Below, in pieces: positions 22,233 through 35,102 of a DNA stretch of 64,000 nt. Made by a program: the position numbers and the translations under genes. This DNA comes from Leucaena leucocephala. Its lineage: Eukaryota > Streptophyta > Magnoliopsida > Fabales > Fabaceae. Location: positions 11,199,001 through 11,263,000 of the forward strand of contig CM073535.1 of the NCBI GenBank assembly GCA_037074615.1, given 5' to 3'. The first letter of the stretch is position 1; each line of letters opens with the position of its first letter. The notes below the pieces were generated by a model. It worked only from the letters and a program-made list of their open reading frames with translations, had not been told where the DNA came from and made no database searches.

Positions 22233-24835
22233 TATAACATCCTCCTTTTCATACATCTTAGGGACCAAACAGTAGCATCTAGAACCAGTTCCAAGGCTGT
22301 TGAAGTCAAATTACTCAATCGGGAACTTTACTCTTAGCGAGTACTGTTTACTGTGCGAATTCTAGAGGAGTGACACAACTTCAAAAAATCATAATTAATT
22401 CTATAAAAAACGAAATGGAGTGGTTCAAATTAATACTTGAAGCTAACTTATTTTTATTTCAGGTAAAAATGACTCGTTGACTATGCCTTGACCATGTCAA
22501 CGTTGGTCAACGTCAAAAGTTTACTGTTCCTCCAGCATCCTGTCCCTGATTCCAGCATTCTAGTCCCAAATTTGATAAATCATGTCTTTATGTGTAGATA
22601 TCCAAATGAGACATTCTATTTATCAAATTGAAGCTTGGAATGTCTACTATTTACTGGAAAAATATCATACATTTATTCAATCATTTACTATTTATAATTA
22701 TAGCTTGAATGTCACTGCCTCACCACGAGTTACTGTTTATAGTGACAATTTCCAGCAATTATACATACATGAATCACATATCAATCATACTAAGCAATTA
22801 ACATCTCTTCATGCATCTTTATCTCCGCCATCTTGAGAAGACCTGCTGTAAGTGGATTGATATGGAAGGGGTGAGATTTCTGGGGAAATCTAAATAGCAA
22901 ACGGTACTAAACAATGCATGCATTAATGTGAATACTTGTGCTTGCTTGTGAAAGTGTTAACATTGTCTAATGTGCATGCTTCCATGTTACATATGACATA
23001 TAATTGGCCAAAGTAATCATAGGAACAGAGCTTCATACATAAGCACATGTTCAACAGAATTCAATAAAGCCATAGCACATCAAGCATAACATTCAATGCA
23101 TACAAGTTTAGGATAAGTTCACTACCTAGCATATAGCCTTCCTCTAGCTTTTAGCCTTTGCTCTAAGATTCCTTCTTTTCATAGTTCAGAGCCTATACGT
23201 AGAATAATAATATCTTCATTATTATTCTATCAGCATAGTTCTACTTAACTCATGCTTAACTAGGGGTGATATCCTTAATCTGGCATTCCCCTGTCTTTCT
23301 TTCTACCTTTAGCTACCTTTATTAATAGAGATATTTCTTTATTCTAACCACTAAGAGCAATCCTATACTTTATTAGAGCAGGGACTACATAAATTTCTTA
23401 CCTCATTCCTAAGCTTTGCCCAGACCCTCGGCTCCTCAGACTGCTCCTGGCTTCACCATAACTCCTTCCTTCTTTCCTTTCTTTCTTTCCTTCTCTCTTT
23501 CTCTCTTTCTCTCTTCTTTCTCTTCCTTTTCCTTGCTAGGCCGTGGTATGCCTTGAAATGGGAGGGGAGTGGCCTATTTATAGGTGAGAGGAGGTGGAAT
23601 GAATGGTCCAGATTGATTCGTGATGAATGGCTCAGATTGCTTGCTTCCTCAAGAAGCTTTGCCTGCATCATCACGATGACATCACCTTCCCTGATGACTC
23701 ACCACTCATGACATCATCTAGGACACCTCATGGGTATTTGTGGCAAAATATGGGGCCCTTGGGACACCTCACCAGCTGACTCAGCCTTTCCAAAGAGTTC
23801 TAGAGTCTTTTCCCTGAATGGACGGCCGAGATCGTGCCACGTGTCCTCTTGCTTTTTCTCCTTTTTCTATAATCATGCCATGTGTCCTTTGATTTTCTCC
23901 TTTTATTGTAATAATGCCATGTGGCACCTTGTGGGCCCCATTTATGTCCTATCATGATCACTTTACCCAGTTCTATCTTGGACCGGGTCACTTTACTTTA
24001 TTGAAAAAGCACTAAAATAATATTTTAATGCCTCTTGAGCCCACATTACTCTTGGGCTACGTTTTTGGGCCTTGGATTGTCATCTTGGGTTTCTAACCAA
24101 GCCCAAGCACTCTGGTGGCTTGGTTCCTAAGGAACATCCTTAGTAAATTACCAAAATGCCCTTAGTTCCTCTTTAGTTCTTATACGGGTACTATTATCTT
24201 TTTATACCTTACCAGAGTATCTCTTGACCCTGATCAACTATCTAGATACCCTTTCTTGAATGTCTAACCTTAGTCAAATGATCATAATGCCTTTCATCTG
24301 ACTCTGACTCTGACTCAAGGACACAACAAAGTGGCATACCTTCAGTGGCATTTTCATAATTCTTCATTTTTCTCTATTTTTATTAGCCATAGCCCACATT
24401 TTTATCTCAAAATATCATTGGGCCTATAAGGTGCTATTCTGGACCCTCTGTATGATCCCCTATCTTCATGGGCTCAATTCCCGAGAAATTCCCCTGAAAC
24501 TTATTTATCAGGTCTTTTAATCCACTGTAAATTCTGTAGTAAATTCTACAGAACTCCTTTTTGAGCTCTGTCAGTTTCAAAAATTCTTATATTAATTATA
24601 GGAATTTACTGCCATATTTCAACTAATTATGAGGTCTAGAGAATACTGTATTAATTTTCCTTCTTCTTTAGAAATTAATATAAATCTTTCGGGACCTTAT
24701 ATTAAATCTCTGTGTTGCATCAACAGATTAGCATAATTTTCTCTGTTTACTGAGACCTCTGCTCAATAGGGTCTAGTAGCATCCCTTTTTTAGGCTATAT
24801 AATGGGCTTCTAGGCCTAAAAATTGGGATATGACA
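22233..24835 (-). repeat. A 5' LTR (2603 bp)
   Basis: Begins TATAACATCC and ends GATATGACA on the plus strand, next to target duplication ACCTT. The TATA box is at 23575-23583 and the CT-rich tract at 23462-23534. Confidence 0.92.
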
Positions 24836-25852
24836 ACCTTGGGGAGCCTCTTGCCATTTGAAAACTTGACCTATTCTAAGGAAACTCAAGGTACTTGGAT
24901 TCAAGGTTGCTAAGGCAAGGTAAGCAATCCTTCATAGTTTATTTATAAGTATTTTGGAAGGAAGAAACTTAGGTTTTAATGGTTAGAAACTTTATTTTTC
25001 CCTTGGTAACCTTGCTGCCCAAAATAATACAATAAATAAATAAAAGGAAGATTATGCTAGAACTATGAAATTAACATTTAGACAAAGTGTGAATGATTAG
25101 ATATTGAATTATATTTAAATCGATTGCTTTGGATATTGGAAAAGACTTGTATCCAGTGCTGTTATGGAAAGGAAGAGTGTATTTTCAATGATCTTATGCT
25201 TCTATTGAATTCATATGATGATTTTGTGTAGGATTGACTAAGTTTGGAACTTTGGAAGTATTGGAATTGAAAGAAGAAATTTTAAAGTTTTCTCTATTAC
25301 TGTTCACAAGAGTAAACAGTAATTAGAATTTCATAATTTTGATGCTTCCAATTGTTTAATGAAAAATTGTGTGGGATAAAGTAGAGGAACAAGTATAAGA
25401 AGCATTGGCATCAAAATAATTTTTTTTGAGAAAATAGGCACTCTTTTCAGCTCTATACAACAAGGTGAGAAGTAGATGGAATTTCATAATTCTAAGTCTA
25501 TAAATGGATTCAAAAGATAAAATTGTGTAGGGTAAAGTTAAGATGCAAGTTAGTTCAAAGGATAAGGCAATTAACTGCAAATAGAGATAGTTAGGGGTTA
25601 AGTGTTTAATTGAGTTTAATGTTATGAAATATTAATTGAATTGGAGTATGATAGATGAATGATTATATGATGTTTAGGTTTTGATTTTGTGCTCAAAGAA
25701 GTCAGCCACATATCAAGAAGAAGTGACAAAAGAAAAGTTAAAGGAAGAGCAAGGAATAGAGGTAGTAAACTTATCTACTTCTGTGCCTATGTTGCTTGGG
25801 TGTTCTATGTGATTGTTGCTTACTTTAATTATGTGAAGCATGCATGATTAAG
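24836..25852 (+). repeat. T2-type LTR fragment, right part
   Basis: Continues 16406-16564 across A and matches T2 LTR sequence from about 14410 on, with rearrangements, including a 5' splice-site-like CAAGGTAAGCAATCC at 24916-24930. It stops at ATGATTAAG, where copia-type LTR sequence of E1 begins. The matching motif occurs in solo LTR C near 34283. Confidence 0.7.
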
Positions 25853-26633
25853 TTCAAAGAGCACTTCCATGACAATAATCAAACACTTAATTGATTAATG
25901 AACACTCATTAATTGATTAACTAATCAATTAATTGATTTTCTTTGTTAGCACATAACATTGTCTTGACATTAATCGAACAACCAATCGATTAATTGATAC
26001 CCATTAATCAATTGACTCATCGATTAACTGCTTCTATTTTCTTTTTAACATCATTTAATCACATTTGAGTTACTTTTGACAAGATTATTTTAAGTTCCTT
26101 TTGATACCATCAAAACATTATTGAATATGGGTTCTAACAACAAAGCATATACATTCTTCTGAGAGAGAAACTTAGGGAGTTTAAGAGCTTAAGTTTTTAT
26201 ATATTCACTATGTTGAGAGATTTTATTTGTAATAATCAACCTTTCAGATTGTTCAAGAGTGGGAATCTCTTGAAGTGAATTGCAACCTTATTTGTTGTAA
26301 GGGGAGTGCGAGGGATTCTCATTGGAATTACCATATGGGTTGTAAGGGAGAGTATGAGGGATTCACATGTTGATTGTACTGAGACTCCAAGGGCCCACTA
26401 AATCTTGGGGATAATGGAACGCTCAGAGCAAGTCTCTAGAAACTAGACATAGGTCAAGTGGTTGGATTGAACCAATATAAATCTTCCTACGCAGTACTTC
26501 TTCAACAACTTCTTCCTTTGGTGATATCATTCAAAACTCTACTCTTTGATTTTGTTTTAATATTCCTAGGGTTTCAAAAAAATTTAAAATTACCCAATTC
26601 ACCCCCTCTTGAGTGATACAACCAGATTCAATA
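25853..26633 (+). repeat. E1 5' LTR, partial
   Basis: Bases 26142-26633 align to E2 LTR 61327-61576 and 63478-63725. The upstream part instead has repeated AATTAATTGATTAA and ATCGATTAA palindromes (25889-26032), so it is a different LTR variant from E2. The expected TGTTAGAC start is absent. Confidence 0.7.
25889..26032 (+). repeat. AATTGATTAA/ATCGATTAA palindrome cluster
   Basis: At least eight near-palindromic 8-12-bp copies lie within 145 bp, for example CTTAATTGATTAATG, ATCAATTAATTGATT and CAATCGATTAATTGAT. SIRE-type LTRs in other plants are known for repeated ATCGATTA motifs. Confidence 0.75.
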
Positions 26634-26635
26634 TT

Positions 26636-26647
26636 TAGTATCATAGC
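26636..26647 (+). other. E1 primer-binding site, decayed
   Basis: TAGTATCATAGC, two changes from TGGTATCAGAGC, directly after the LTR end. This is the initiator-Met site expected for copia elements. Confidence 0.7.
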
Positions 26648-26689
26648 TAGGTCACTTGTTAAAGGATATAACTATCTCAAGTGAAAAGA

Positions 26690-27600
26690 TCATGGCTTAT
26701 TTGATTGTGAAATATTTTCTAAAGATTTTGATATCACTATTCCTCCTATTTTAGAAAATTATGAGTTTTTGCATTAGAAAGATCGGATGACTATATTTTT
26801 GAAAACTCTCAATTATGATATAAGGGAAATCCTTTTAAATGATTTTGATCCTAAACCAAGTAAGATTGGAATGAAACTGAAAAGATATTATTTTCTCTAA
26901 ATCGTAGAGCTATGAAAATTTTACATAATGCTTTATCTGAAAGTGATTATTTGAAAATTAAATTTTGATATAATGTTAGAGACATTTTTAAACTCTTGAT
27001 TCTATTTATTCCTCTTATGATCATATTGAAGTTAGTGTTGACAATTCATCATTAATTATTAAAAGTGACAAATCTACACCCGATGAATAAATGGGAGACT
27101 ACACTCAAGAAGGAGAAAGCACATAACATCCACATGAAATGATCAACATGGAGAAATAAGAGGAAAAAGAGAATCAAGAAGAGCTCAATATTCATGAATA
27201 TGTTGAATCATCATTCAAAACTCAAAATACATATATGGTAAATCATTTCAATCACTCTTGTCAATTTATGAAAACTGATTTCAAATGTTTTCATAAAATA
27301 ATTTTTCTACCCAATATTGATGATATTTCAAAAAGCAAAATATATTTTGAATCAATAAATTGCTTTCACTATACCAACACAATACTTGCAAAAATATTAA
27401 TGATAAGCATCATTATGTTATTTGCAATTGTTGTGGAAACAATGTCATATTTTGCACACATGCTATATTAGAAGAAATTATAATGTAAGGAATAAATTTG
27501 TTTGGGTTCCTAAAAGACAAAGAAGGTCTAAAACTAACGCTCAAGGACCCAAAGTTAGATGGTTACCAGAATGTTCTTCCAATGTTACAAATATATAGGT
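26690..27600 (+). pseudogene. E1 copia gag and start of pol, heavily decayed
   Basis: After the primer site, one frame reads ENYEFLH-stop-KDRMTIFLKT, which fits the copia gag N-terminus (a Trp codon has become TAG), followed by YDIREILLNDFDP. Near 27430-27560 there is a damaged CCHC knuckle (ICNCCG) and the stretch NKFVWVPKRQRRSKTN followed by a GPKVRW motif, typical of the gag-pol linker of SIRE-type elements. Many stops and shifts prevent translation. Gag would form the particle. No protease, integrase or RT can be read after it. Confidence 0.65.
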
Positions 27601-29147
27601 AACCATAAGAGGAATGGACATGGTATAAAGCAAAGAGGACTTCCAAGAGTTTGTCATGAATAAGTCACATTATCAAAGAGAACTCAAGGAGAATCTATTA
27701 CTATAATCTAAAAGTCAATTTATAGGAAGCAATAGAGAAAGGCACAAGAAGTATGTTCTGCCTCAAGAATATATTATCATACTATACAATTCAATTATCT
27801 TGAAGAGAACAGAAGAAGTAGGACTTCTCTAGAATCAAAGCTCATATCAATTGGGAGGCCATTGCAATCATTTATTAGAAGAAATCAAACAATACAACGG
27901 GTGCGCGGTAAACCTTCTTTCACAAAAGGTAAAAAAAGTACAATGGTAAACTTCGTGCATCATCATATTTATATCTTTGAAGTTTACATATGTACCTTTA
28001 ATAATGAGCATTGCAACTGATTTCTAAAATTCTTCATATACTCCTGAGAAAAACTTGATTGTTAAATAATTTGGAAAGGAGTAAAAAGCAATGTTCAATA
28101 GGTCAATTCTTTGTTCATAAATGTTTCTAAAAATTGAGAATATTTTGTATGCATAAAGATATATTTATATCACTATGCTCATTCTAAATTATTCATATTC
28201 TCTAAGCATATCCTATTTCTTACAAACTAACAATTGTTGGATCCAATTGAATTTGGATACTTAGAAAGAAAACAAGTTCAAAATATTTGTAGGAAATCTG
28301 ATCAATGATGTTCAACTCAAGATTTGTGGATTCAAAGAAAATATTTCAAATATTGATGGAGATGAACCAATAAAGCTCGATTTTTGGTGCTAAAGAAGAA
28401 GCTCAATATCAATTCACCAAAATTAAGCTTATTGGTGCATGGACAAGACTAAATATGGTGAAATCTAATCATTTATCTCTTGATTATGCTTAGATGAACT
28501 ATGGATTAGGTATTAGATACTTGTCTCTTGTCAAACATCCTTAGCAATCTACACTTCAATATTATAAAAATCATTTTCAGATTGCTAAATGAATTGTTCA
28601 TAATACGTTCTATATATCTATGAGCATTTTCATGATTTCAAAAGATAAAAGTGAATTTCAATTCCCACATCAAATATTTTGACTACATTAAATACATGCA
28701 CATAAATTGAAAACTTTTTTGAAATATATGGAAATTAGTATTGGAGATTATATGGAAATATATGGAAAACTTTTCAATGGCTCCACATCCATTCGCTGAG
28801 TCATCATTGATCCTAAATGTGATATCATGTTCATGCTTGAGCTCTTTATCCCCCAAAGAGTTAAACAACCTTCAATTTAACAAAATTCACAAAGTTCAAG
28901 CTTACTATTTAGGAAGTTTCTAGAACATCAGAGCCTTATGCTTAAAATGTTTCTTCACTTCAATAAATTTGTCACTCTAGTCATTTGGACTAATGAGTAA
29001 ATGTGCTTAATTTCTCAAATATCATTTGAAAAATGAATAAAGTCTTTAAGCTCTCATTATGCTAATTTCCTATTCAATATGACATTTGCTCCTAGGAAAT
29101 TTCTAAACATGTTAACATTGTTGTTCAACATGTTATCCAATATACTT
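27601..29147. other. E1 interior, unassigned AT-rich DNA
   Basis: Short frames on both strands (for example 28683-28868 and 28741-28923) show no motif I recognise. It may be decayed copia pol or unrelated sequence. Confidence 0.4.
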
Positions 29148-29150
29148 TTA

Positions 29151-29780
29151 AGCTTTGTTTCGTTGGGGGGTTTTGGAGAGGAGAGGAGGAGAAAGTGTGT
29201 TTGGTTGGAAAAAATGGAGGGGAGGGGAGGGGATATTTTTTGTCATTTAGTGCTCCTCTCCTCTCCCTCACCTCCCCTCCAAAAGTGGGGGTTTTTGGAG
29301 GGGAGAGAAATTTTTTACACTTTTATGACCAAATTGCCCTTTATATATTTTTAATATTCCAATTGTACCCTCAGGCCTTTTTTTATTATTTTTCTCACAC
29401 CTAATTTTTTTAATTGCTAAAACTTAATAAACATAATAAATTATTTATATATTATATTAAAATATATAATAATTATAAAATTAATAAGAAATAATATTAA
29501 AATTTTATCATTTTTTTTAATTTTTTTTAATTTTATTATATATATAAATGAGATAAAAAAATTAAGATTTATAAATTAAAAAAATAATAATTTTGATATG
29601 AATATTGTAAATAAAGAGTAAATAAATTTAAATAAAGAGATAAGGATATATTTGTCAACTTCTAATTAACTCCCCTCCCCTCCCCTTCTGAACCAAACAA
29701 AAAATATCATTAATTAACCTTCCCTACCTTCCCTTAAATTAACCTAACCTACCCTCCCCTCAGCTGATCCAAATAAAGCC
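29151..29780. mobile_element. MITE-like element with TTA target duplication
   Basis: It is flanked by TTA at 29148-29150 and 29781-29783. The termini are imperfect inverted repeats: AGCTTTGTTTCG at the left against GGCTTTATTTGG read from the right. No coding capacity is present and the centre is AT-rich. Purine-rich GGAGGGGAGGGG arms near the left end face pyrimidine-rich CCTCCCCTCC, giving a strong internal foldback (about 29217-29280). The TTA duplication and GGCTTTGTTTGG-like ends point to PIF/Harbinger (Tourist-like) MITEs. It could instead be a hAT-type foldback element. Confidence 0.6.
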
Positions 29781-29783
29781 TTA

Positions 29784-30229
29784 CAGAAGTATTCTTCTCC
29801 CATCCACTAGCCTTCTATATTTTCATGAAATTAATTTGTCAAAGGTTCATATTTTGAAATATCATCTTAAAATTACATACTTAAAAAAAACATTATTCTT
29901 TCAAGATAGATTCATTTTAAAGAAGAGCTTTGCATATAAACATGTATAATATTTCACAAGCTCAATTGTTTAACATTCTCATCTTCATTCACTATGAACT
30001 GATATGTTTTGATGATGAGTTATTGATATATGATCTAACATAAATATGGAAATTATTCTCTATATGATTATACTAACCATTCTTCTAGAAAGAAAGAATT
30101 TACATTCATAACAAGAGAAAATTCCTCAAGGGTTACAATGCTAGATCAAATCTTAGGATTAATGCAATAAGCACTAGAACTACAGAGTTCAAATTGGCAA
30201 TAAGCCAAAGGATCATCCTCATTGCCAAT
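29784..30229. other. E1 right end, unassigned
   Basis: AT-rich, with no feature recognised. The last bases, CCAAT, adjoin the start of Y and would be Y's target duplication, but Y's other end is lost. Confidence 0.4.
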
Positions 30230-31722
30230 TGATAACTGTCGTTTTAATTATCAAACAAAAACTAAGCTAACCAATAGTAAAGTGGAGGCTAACCTAGGTT
30301 GATTCACAAGGAGCATAAATGGATGTAGACGTTCCTAATTAATCTAATGAGCCACAAATTAACAAGTTAAAGAGATGGTGTTTGATGAGTTTCAATCCAA
30401 CTACTGAAAGTAAATCATATGCTATGGTTTATGCTTTTAAGTGTATATGATGATGAGATGAATGAATGATAATCGTGTTCCCACGGAGATTACCTTACCT
30501 TCATTATCCACAAAATATGAGGATTATATAAGTTGAATTAGAATATGTTAGCTAACAACTTGATAGCTAAATCTCAATCAAAGCTACAACTTGTAGACAT
30601 TAAAATAGATTACGAATCATTCAACTCAGAGATAGTAGAATATAAATTAAACAGAATCACAACTATGTTCAACTTGATCAAAGATGCAGATCAATCAAAG
30701 GATAGTTATGCAAAAATAAGAAATCCAACTCAGTTCCTTACTTCTTTGTCCTCTACTACTCTAATTGCACATTAATTATAGAATTAACTACATCAACTCG
30801 ATACAATTAACTATGAATTACAGACAAAATGAAATCCCTATTCAGCTAAAGGATTCTAGTTCAGCATCATCTCCAAGAGAGCACAATGGCTTAGCCTTGC
30901 ATTGCATCTGAACTTCAGCAAGAACAGAAAATACAGCAGCAGTCATGGCAAAAATGATAGAAGAAGATGAAGATGAACTACAGTACTTTCCTCTAGTTCT
31001 ATTGACTAGAACAAAGGAAAGTACATAATAGAAATTGTAGATGGAAATAGAGCATCAATGAAATGAGAGTGTGCGTAATGGAATGGAAAATGAGAATAAA
31101 GTGAGTGCAGATTAATACAGAATGGATCTGTGTCTTTAGCTCCCAGCCAGTGTCCCCTTGCAGAAGCCGTGATACGTGATATATAGGGAAGTATGGAATA
31201 AGTGAGGTCATATGTGGAATCAACATGTGCAGATAGTGTGTTCATGTTTGTATCAGCTCTTCCATGTGACAACACATGCTTTCCAGCCAGCTGTGATCTT
31301 CCCTTGCAATCTGTTATGCTACACATGTGCTTGTGCTGCTAAAATGTGTGATTCTATTCAAATCTAGTGTGTGTGTGTGTGAACAGTGCCCTCCATGTGC
31401 CAGCACATGCATGGTCTCCCACTTGCAATCTGTTGTTAGATCTTGATCCAGCACATGTTCCATGTGATTATGCAGCTTTTGGATTGAGCACATGTTCCAT
31501 GTATTCAGTTGTCAATTGATCTAACATGCGAATTGGTCATTATAAAGTGGAAATTTAATAGATTATTTATCAAATTAATCACTAAAATCAAATCAATTAA
31601 TTTCCACTTGCTTCATTTTAATTTTATTAATTAATTGCTCATGATATTGGTAAATGGGGATAAAATCAATAATAAAACTCACTTAAAACATACTAAAAAT
31701 CACTACAAATATGATTTTATTA
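30230..31722 (-). repeat. Y 3' LTR (1493 bp)
   Basis: Termini are TGATAACTGTCG and GATTTTATTA on the plus strand. It is the fullest copy of this LTR in the window and contains the ~490 bp missing from the X 3' LTR. A (GT)n run is at 31367-31381. Confidence 0.9.
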
Positions 31723-31737
31723 ACTCCCCCACACTTA
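31723..31737 (-). other. Y polypurine tract
   Basis: The minus strand reads AAGTGTGGGGGAGT directly before the LTR. Confidence 0.8.
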
Positions 31738-33190
31738 ACTTTTGCACTTCGAGCAAAATTATGGATCAAAATTGAAATTCAAACACACATGTTTAGTAAA
31801 TTTGGCAAAATAGATTCAGCATGAGCGCTTACAATCATCAATCGTTTCCTTTCAATTGGCAACAGTCCAAACTAATCTCATATCAATCAAAGAATCCAAA
31901 ACATGCAATGAAATCAGAGTAAGCAAGTGGGTTGAGATTTCCTCACAAAGTGTAGTGTTTCACCCATTCTCTTATCAAGGTAATTTCACTCAACCATCTA
32001 GCTTAGGCTTCCCATAGGCTTGTAACCATCCTACATCTCCATCACTAACTGCTGCAAGGATTTTGAATCAAATAGTTTTTATTAGGTTGTAATGTTGGAA
32101 AGGCTAAGTGATGAAATGGAAATAAATGTCAATGATTAATCAAATACTACACATGATCTTAATTCTCCAATATAATCTAAACATGCACTCCAGAGAGTAC
32201 CAATCATTTTTCTCCAATAATACATCACTTTTGTTCTTTCTGGTCTATCTCTTCTTTCTTTATTTCTTTCTTTTTCTCTTTTCTGTACTTTTTCTTTTTG
32301 CCTTTTCTTTTCTTTCACTTTTTAACCAAATAGCAAATATATTGAAGTTCAAATATCCAACAGGTGGTGCAATTTAACAATTATTTCATAGAAGCAAGTA
32401 CCCTGTACAGCATTCATTAATCAATGATGGAATTTTTAAAAGAAAGTGAAGGTCTTAAAGGAGTTAAGCAAAGGATTTAGTTTTTTATGTGGCTACTATT
32501 TAGAGAAAAGGGTTTTGAAAGAAATGCCCTTATCATATTCATAATTCAAGAAGCTAATATGATTTTGAATCAAGAATTAAGACAAGTTCTGCAAAGTCAC
32601 TAAACTAGATGGTGTCACACAATGTAATGAGTATCTGTTGGAGGCTCAAGGATCCTTCCATCTGGCTTACTCACCCTAATCAACTCAATGACAAAATTGC
32701 ATGAATATCAAACAAAATATATGAGATCAATTATTCATGCTACATAATTTCTAGCAGTAAATCAATGAAACAAGCAACTCATACTTCATCAAACTTGCCA
32801 ATGTTCAAAAGTATATGTTCAAAATTTCAATTTTAAATCTATGACAATAAGTTCCATTAGACCAAGCAACAATCAGATGAAATAAGAGAATTTTTCTGCT
32901 GAAGTTCAAGTATAGTAGCGACAAAAGGGTCTTCCAGTCACGACTGCTTTACACAGAGAAGAAATTTTCATAAAACATGGAATATTGGTCGCGATTAACA
33001 TGTACACTGGTCGCAACTCATGATCACAGCGAGTAATCCTGACAAACACACAAGCATAAGTCACAACTAAGTGTCCATCCAGTCACGACCAAAAATCACA
33101 GCAAGTTATAGTCATGAAAAAGATAAGCACATAACACAACTAAAATATCACAGACAAGTAAGCAATAACTTTACATAGAAATAAAACATG
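31738..33190 (-). other. Y 3' untranslated region, distal part
   Basis: Homologous to X 4331-5760. It has a TTTC-rich run near 32240-32320. Three paired GTCGCGAC units lie at about 32910-33095, and the fourth is beyond C at 35108-35145. Confidence 0.75.
32910..33095 (-). repeat. Paired GTCGCGAC units in the Y 3' UTR
   Basis: Units near 32914-32944, 32987-33018 and 33059-33090, each a pair of GTCGCGAC-like copies followed by ACACAG or TCACAG. With the unit past C (35108-35145) the count is four, as in X. Confidence 0.8.
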
Positions 33191-33195
33191 ACATA

Positions 33196-35097
33196 TGTCA
33201 TATCCCAATTTTTAGGCCTAGAAGCCTAATATATAGCCTGAAAAATGTATGCTACCAGGCCCTGTTGAGCAGAAGTTCCAGAAGTATACATATGATGTTC
33301 AGGGACTAAATTGTAAGAAAGTGAAAGTTCAGGGATTAAATTGTAAATAGTGAAAGTCCATGGGGCCATAATGGTCATTTTGGAAAAGAAAATGATGTTT
33401 CTTGGGAATTGAGCCACCAGAGTGCTTGAGCTTGATCAGAAGCCAAGATAGCATCCCAGATATTCAAAAACGTTGCCCAAGAGGGATGTGGGCCCCAGTG
33501 GCATTAAAATATTAGTTTAGTACTTTTTCAATAAAGTAAAGTGACCCGGTCAAAGATAGAATTGGGGAAAGTGATCTGAAATCATGAGGTGGCATAAAAG
33601 GCCCACAAGGCACCACATGGCATGATTCTAGGAAAAGAAGAAAAGCTAAGGACACATGGCATGATTCTAGAAAAAGGAGAAAAAGCTAAAGGACACGTGG
33701 CACAATCTCAGCCATTCATTCCAGGAAAAGACTATGGAATTCTCTAGAATTGCTGAGTCAGCTGGTGAGGTGTCCTAAGGGCCCCACCTTTGTGCCACCT
33801 AGCATGTGAGGTGTCCCATGGATGATGTCACTTTGATGAGTCATCTAGGATGATGATGTCATTGTGATGATGCAGGCAAAGTTTCTTGAAGAAGCTAAGC
33901 GATCTGAGCCATTCATCGCGATTCAATCTGGACCATCTATTCCATCTCCCTCCACCTATAAATAGACCCTTCCCCCTCACTTCATTCCACACCCACGGCA
34001 AGCCAAGAAAAGGAGAGAAAGAAGAGAGAAAAATAGAAAGAAAAAAAGAAAGGAAGGAAGAGAAAGAAAGGAGGAGTTCTGGTAGAGCTAGGAGCAGTCC
34101 AAGGAACTTAGGGATTTAACAAGCTTAGGAATAAGGTTTTGACTTATGAAAAGAAGGAACCTTAGAGCAAAATTAAGGACTAGAGGAAAAGCTCCATGTT
34201 AGGTAGTAAACTTCCCTACTTGTATGCTTATGTTGCTTAAATGTTTTATGTGATGTTTACTTTGATAATGTGAAGCATGTATGATTAAGTAATGCTCTGT
34301 TTCTTTTTATGCTATGGCCATATGTTATAATTAAGTAACATGGAAGCATGTATGTTATCATTATGCAAGCATGATCATTAAGTGCACACATAGTAACATG
34401 AAGCATATAGTTGCATACATTATATGGTTTCCGTTTGCTATTGAGATTTCCCTAGAAATCTCACCCCTTCCATATCAATCCAATCATAGCAAGTCTTCTT
34501 GAGATGGAGGAGATAAAGATGCATGAAGAGAATTTAATGATTATTTAGCATAACTGATATGTGATTGATGTATGTATAAATTAGTTGCTGGAAATTGCCA
34601 CTAAGAACAGTAACTTGTGGTGAGTTAGTGGCAATTAAGCTGTAATTAAAAATAGTAAATGATTGAATAAATATATGATATTTTAGTAGTAAATAGTAGA
34701 CATTCCAATCTTCGATTTGATATATAGAACGTCTCATTTGGATGTCTACACATGGAGATATGGTTTTTCAAATTTGGGACCAGAAATGCTGGAATTAGGG
34801 AAAAATGCTGGATGAACAGTAAACTTTGGATGTTGACTAAGTCAAGGCGTGGTCAATGAGTTATTTTTTCCTGAAATAGCATTAAGTTATCTTTGTGTAT
34901 CAATTTGAACCACTTTATTTCAATTTTTCTAGGATTAGTTATGATTTTTTGAAGTTAGGCCACTCTTCTAGAATTTACATAGTGAACAGTACTCGGGAGA
35001 GTAAAATTCCAGATTATGTAATTTGACTTCATCAACCTTAAAAGTGGTTCCATATGCTACCGCTTGGTCCCTAAGACATGAAAAGAAGGATATTTTA
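33196..35097 (+). mobile_element. C: T1 solo LTR (1902 bp)
   Basis: Starts TGTCATATCC and ends GGATATTTTA, flanked by ACATA at 33191-33195 and 35098-35102. No internal domain is present, so it is the product of LTR-LTR recombination or a short subtype. It is about 700 bp shorter than the LTRs of A and B and similar in length to D. The TATA box is at 33956-33964 and the GA-rich tract at 34005-34076. The Y flanks rejoin in homology with X near 5793-5830. Confidence 0.9.
33956..33964 (+). promoter_or_regulatory. LTR TATA box (C)
   Basis: CTATAAATA, about 40 bases upstream of a GA-rich tract, as in the other T1 LTRs. Confidence 0.75.
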
Positions 35098-35102
35098 ACA
35101 TA

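Larger units (their letters stand above)
16565..24835 (-). mobile_element. A: complete T1 non-autonomous LTR retrotransposon
   Basis: The element is 8271 bp and is flanked by ACCTT at 16560-16564 and 24836-24840. Its LTRs (16565-19172 and 22233-24835) read TGTCATATCC to GGATGTTATA on the element strand. PBS, structured leader, repeats, 5S-like segment, hairpins and polypurine tract follow in order from right to left. The 3-kb internal region has no frame longer than 60 codons on the element strand, so it depends on proteins from elsewhere. Its LTRs differ noticeably, near 9 percent in the outermost 370 bp by my count and less elsewhere, so it is older than B. The host sequence rejoins to match the T2 LTR near 14408. 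Confidence 0.92.
25853..30229 (+). mobile_element. E1: SIRE/Maximus-like Ty1/copia remnant
   Basis: A partial 5' LTR, decayed primer site and gag remnant are present. The 3' part is unrecognisable or lost, and a MITE is inserted at 29151. The LTR end (CACCCCCTCTTGAGTGATAC) and the purine-flanked layout resemble SIRE/Maximus copia elements. The left edge adjoins a T2-type LTR fragment without a clear target duplication. The right edge is the start of Y. It might be the same insertion as E2, but the two LTRs differ too much for that to be likely. Confidence 0.6.

Noticed and set aside
25889..26032. CRISPR-like array
   Set aside because: The short palindromes lack uniform repeats and unique spacers, and the context is a plant LTR.
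32126..32377. Phe/Leu-rich frame resembling a membrane protein
   Set aside because: It is the translation of a TTTC-rich run in the Y 3' UTR, on the strand opposite to transcription.
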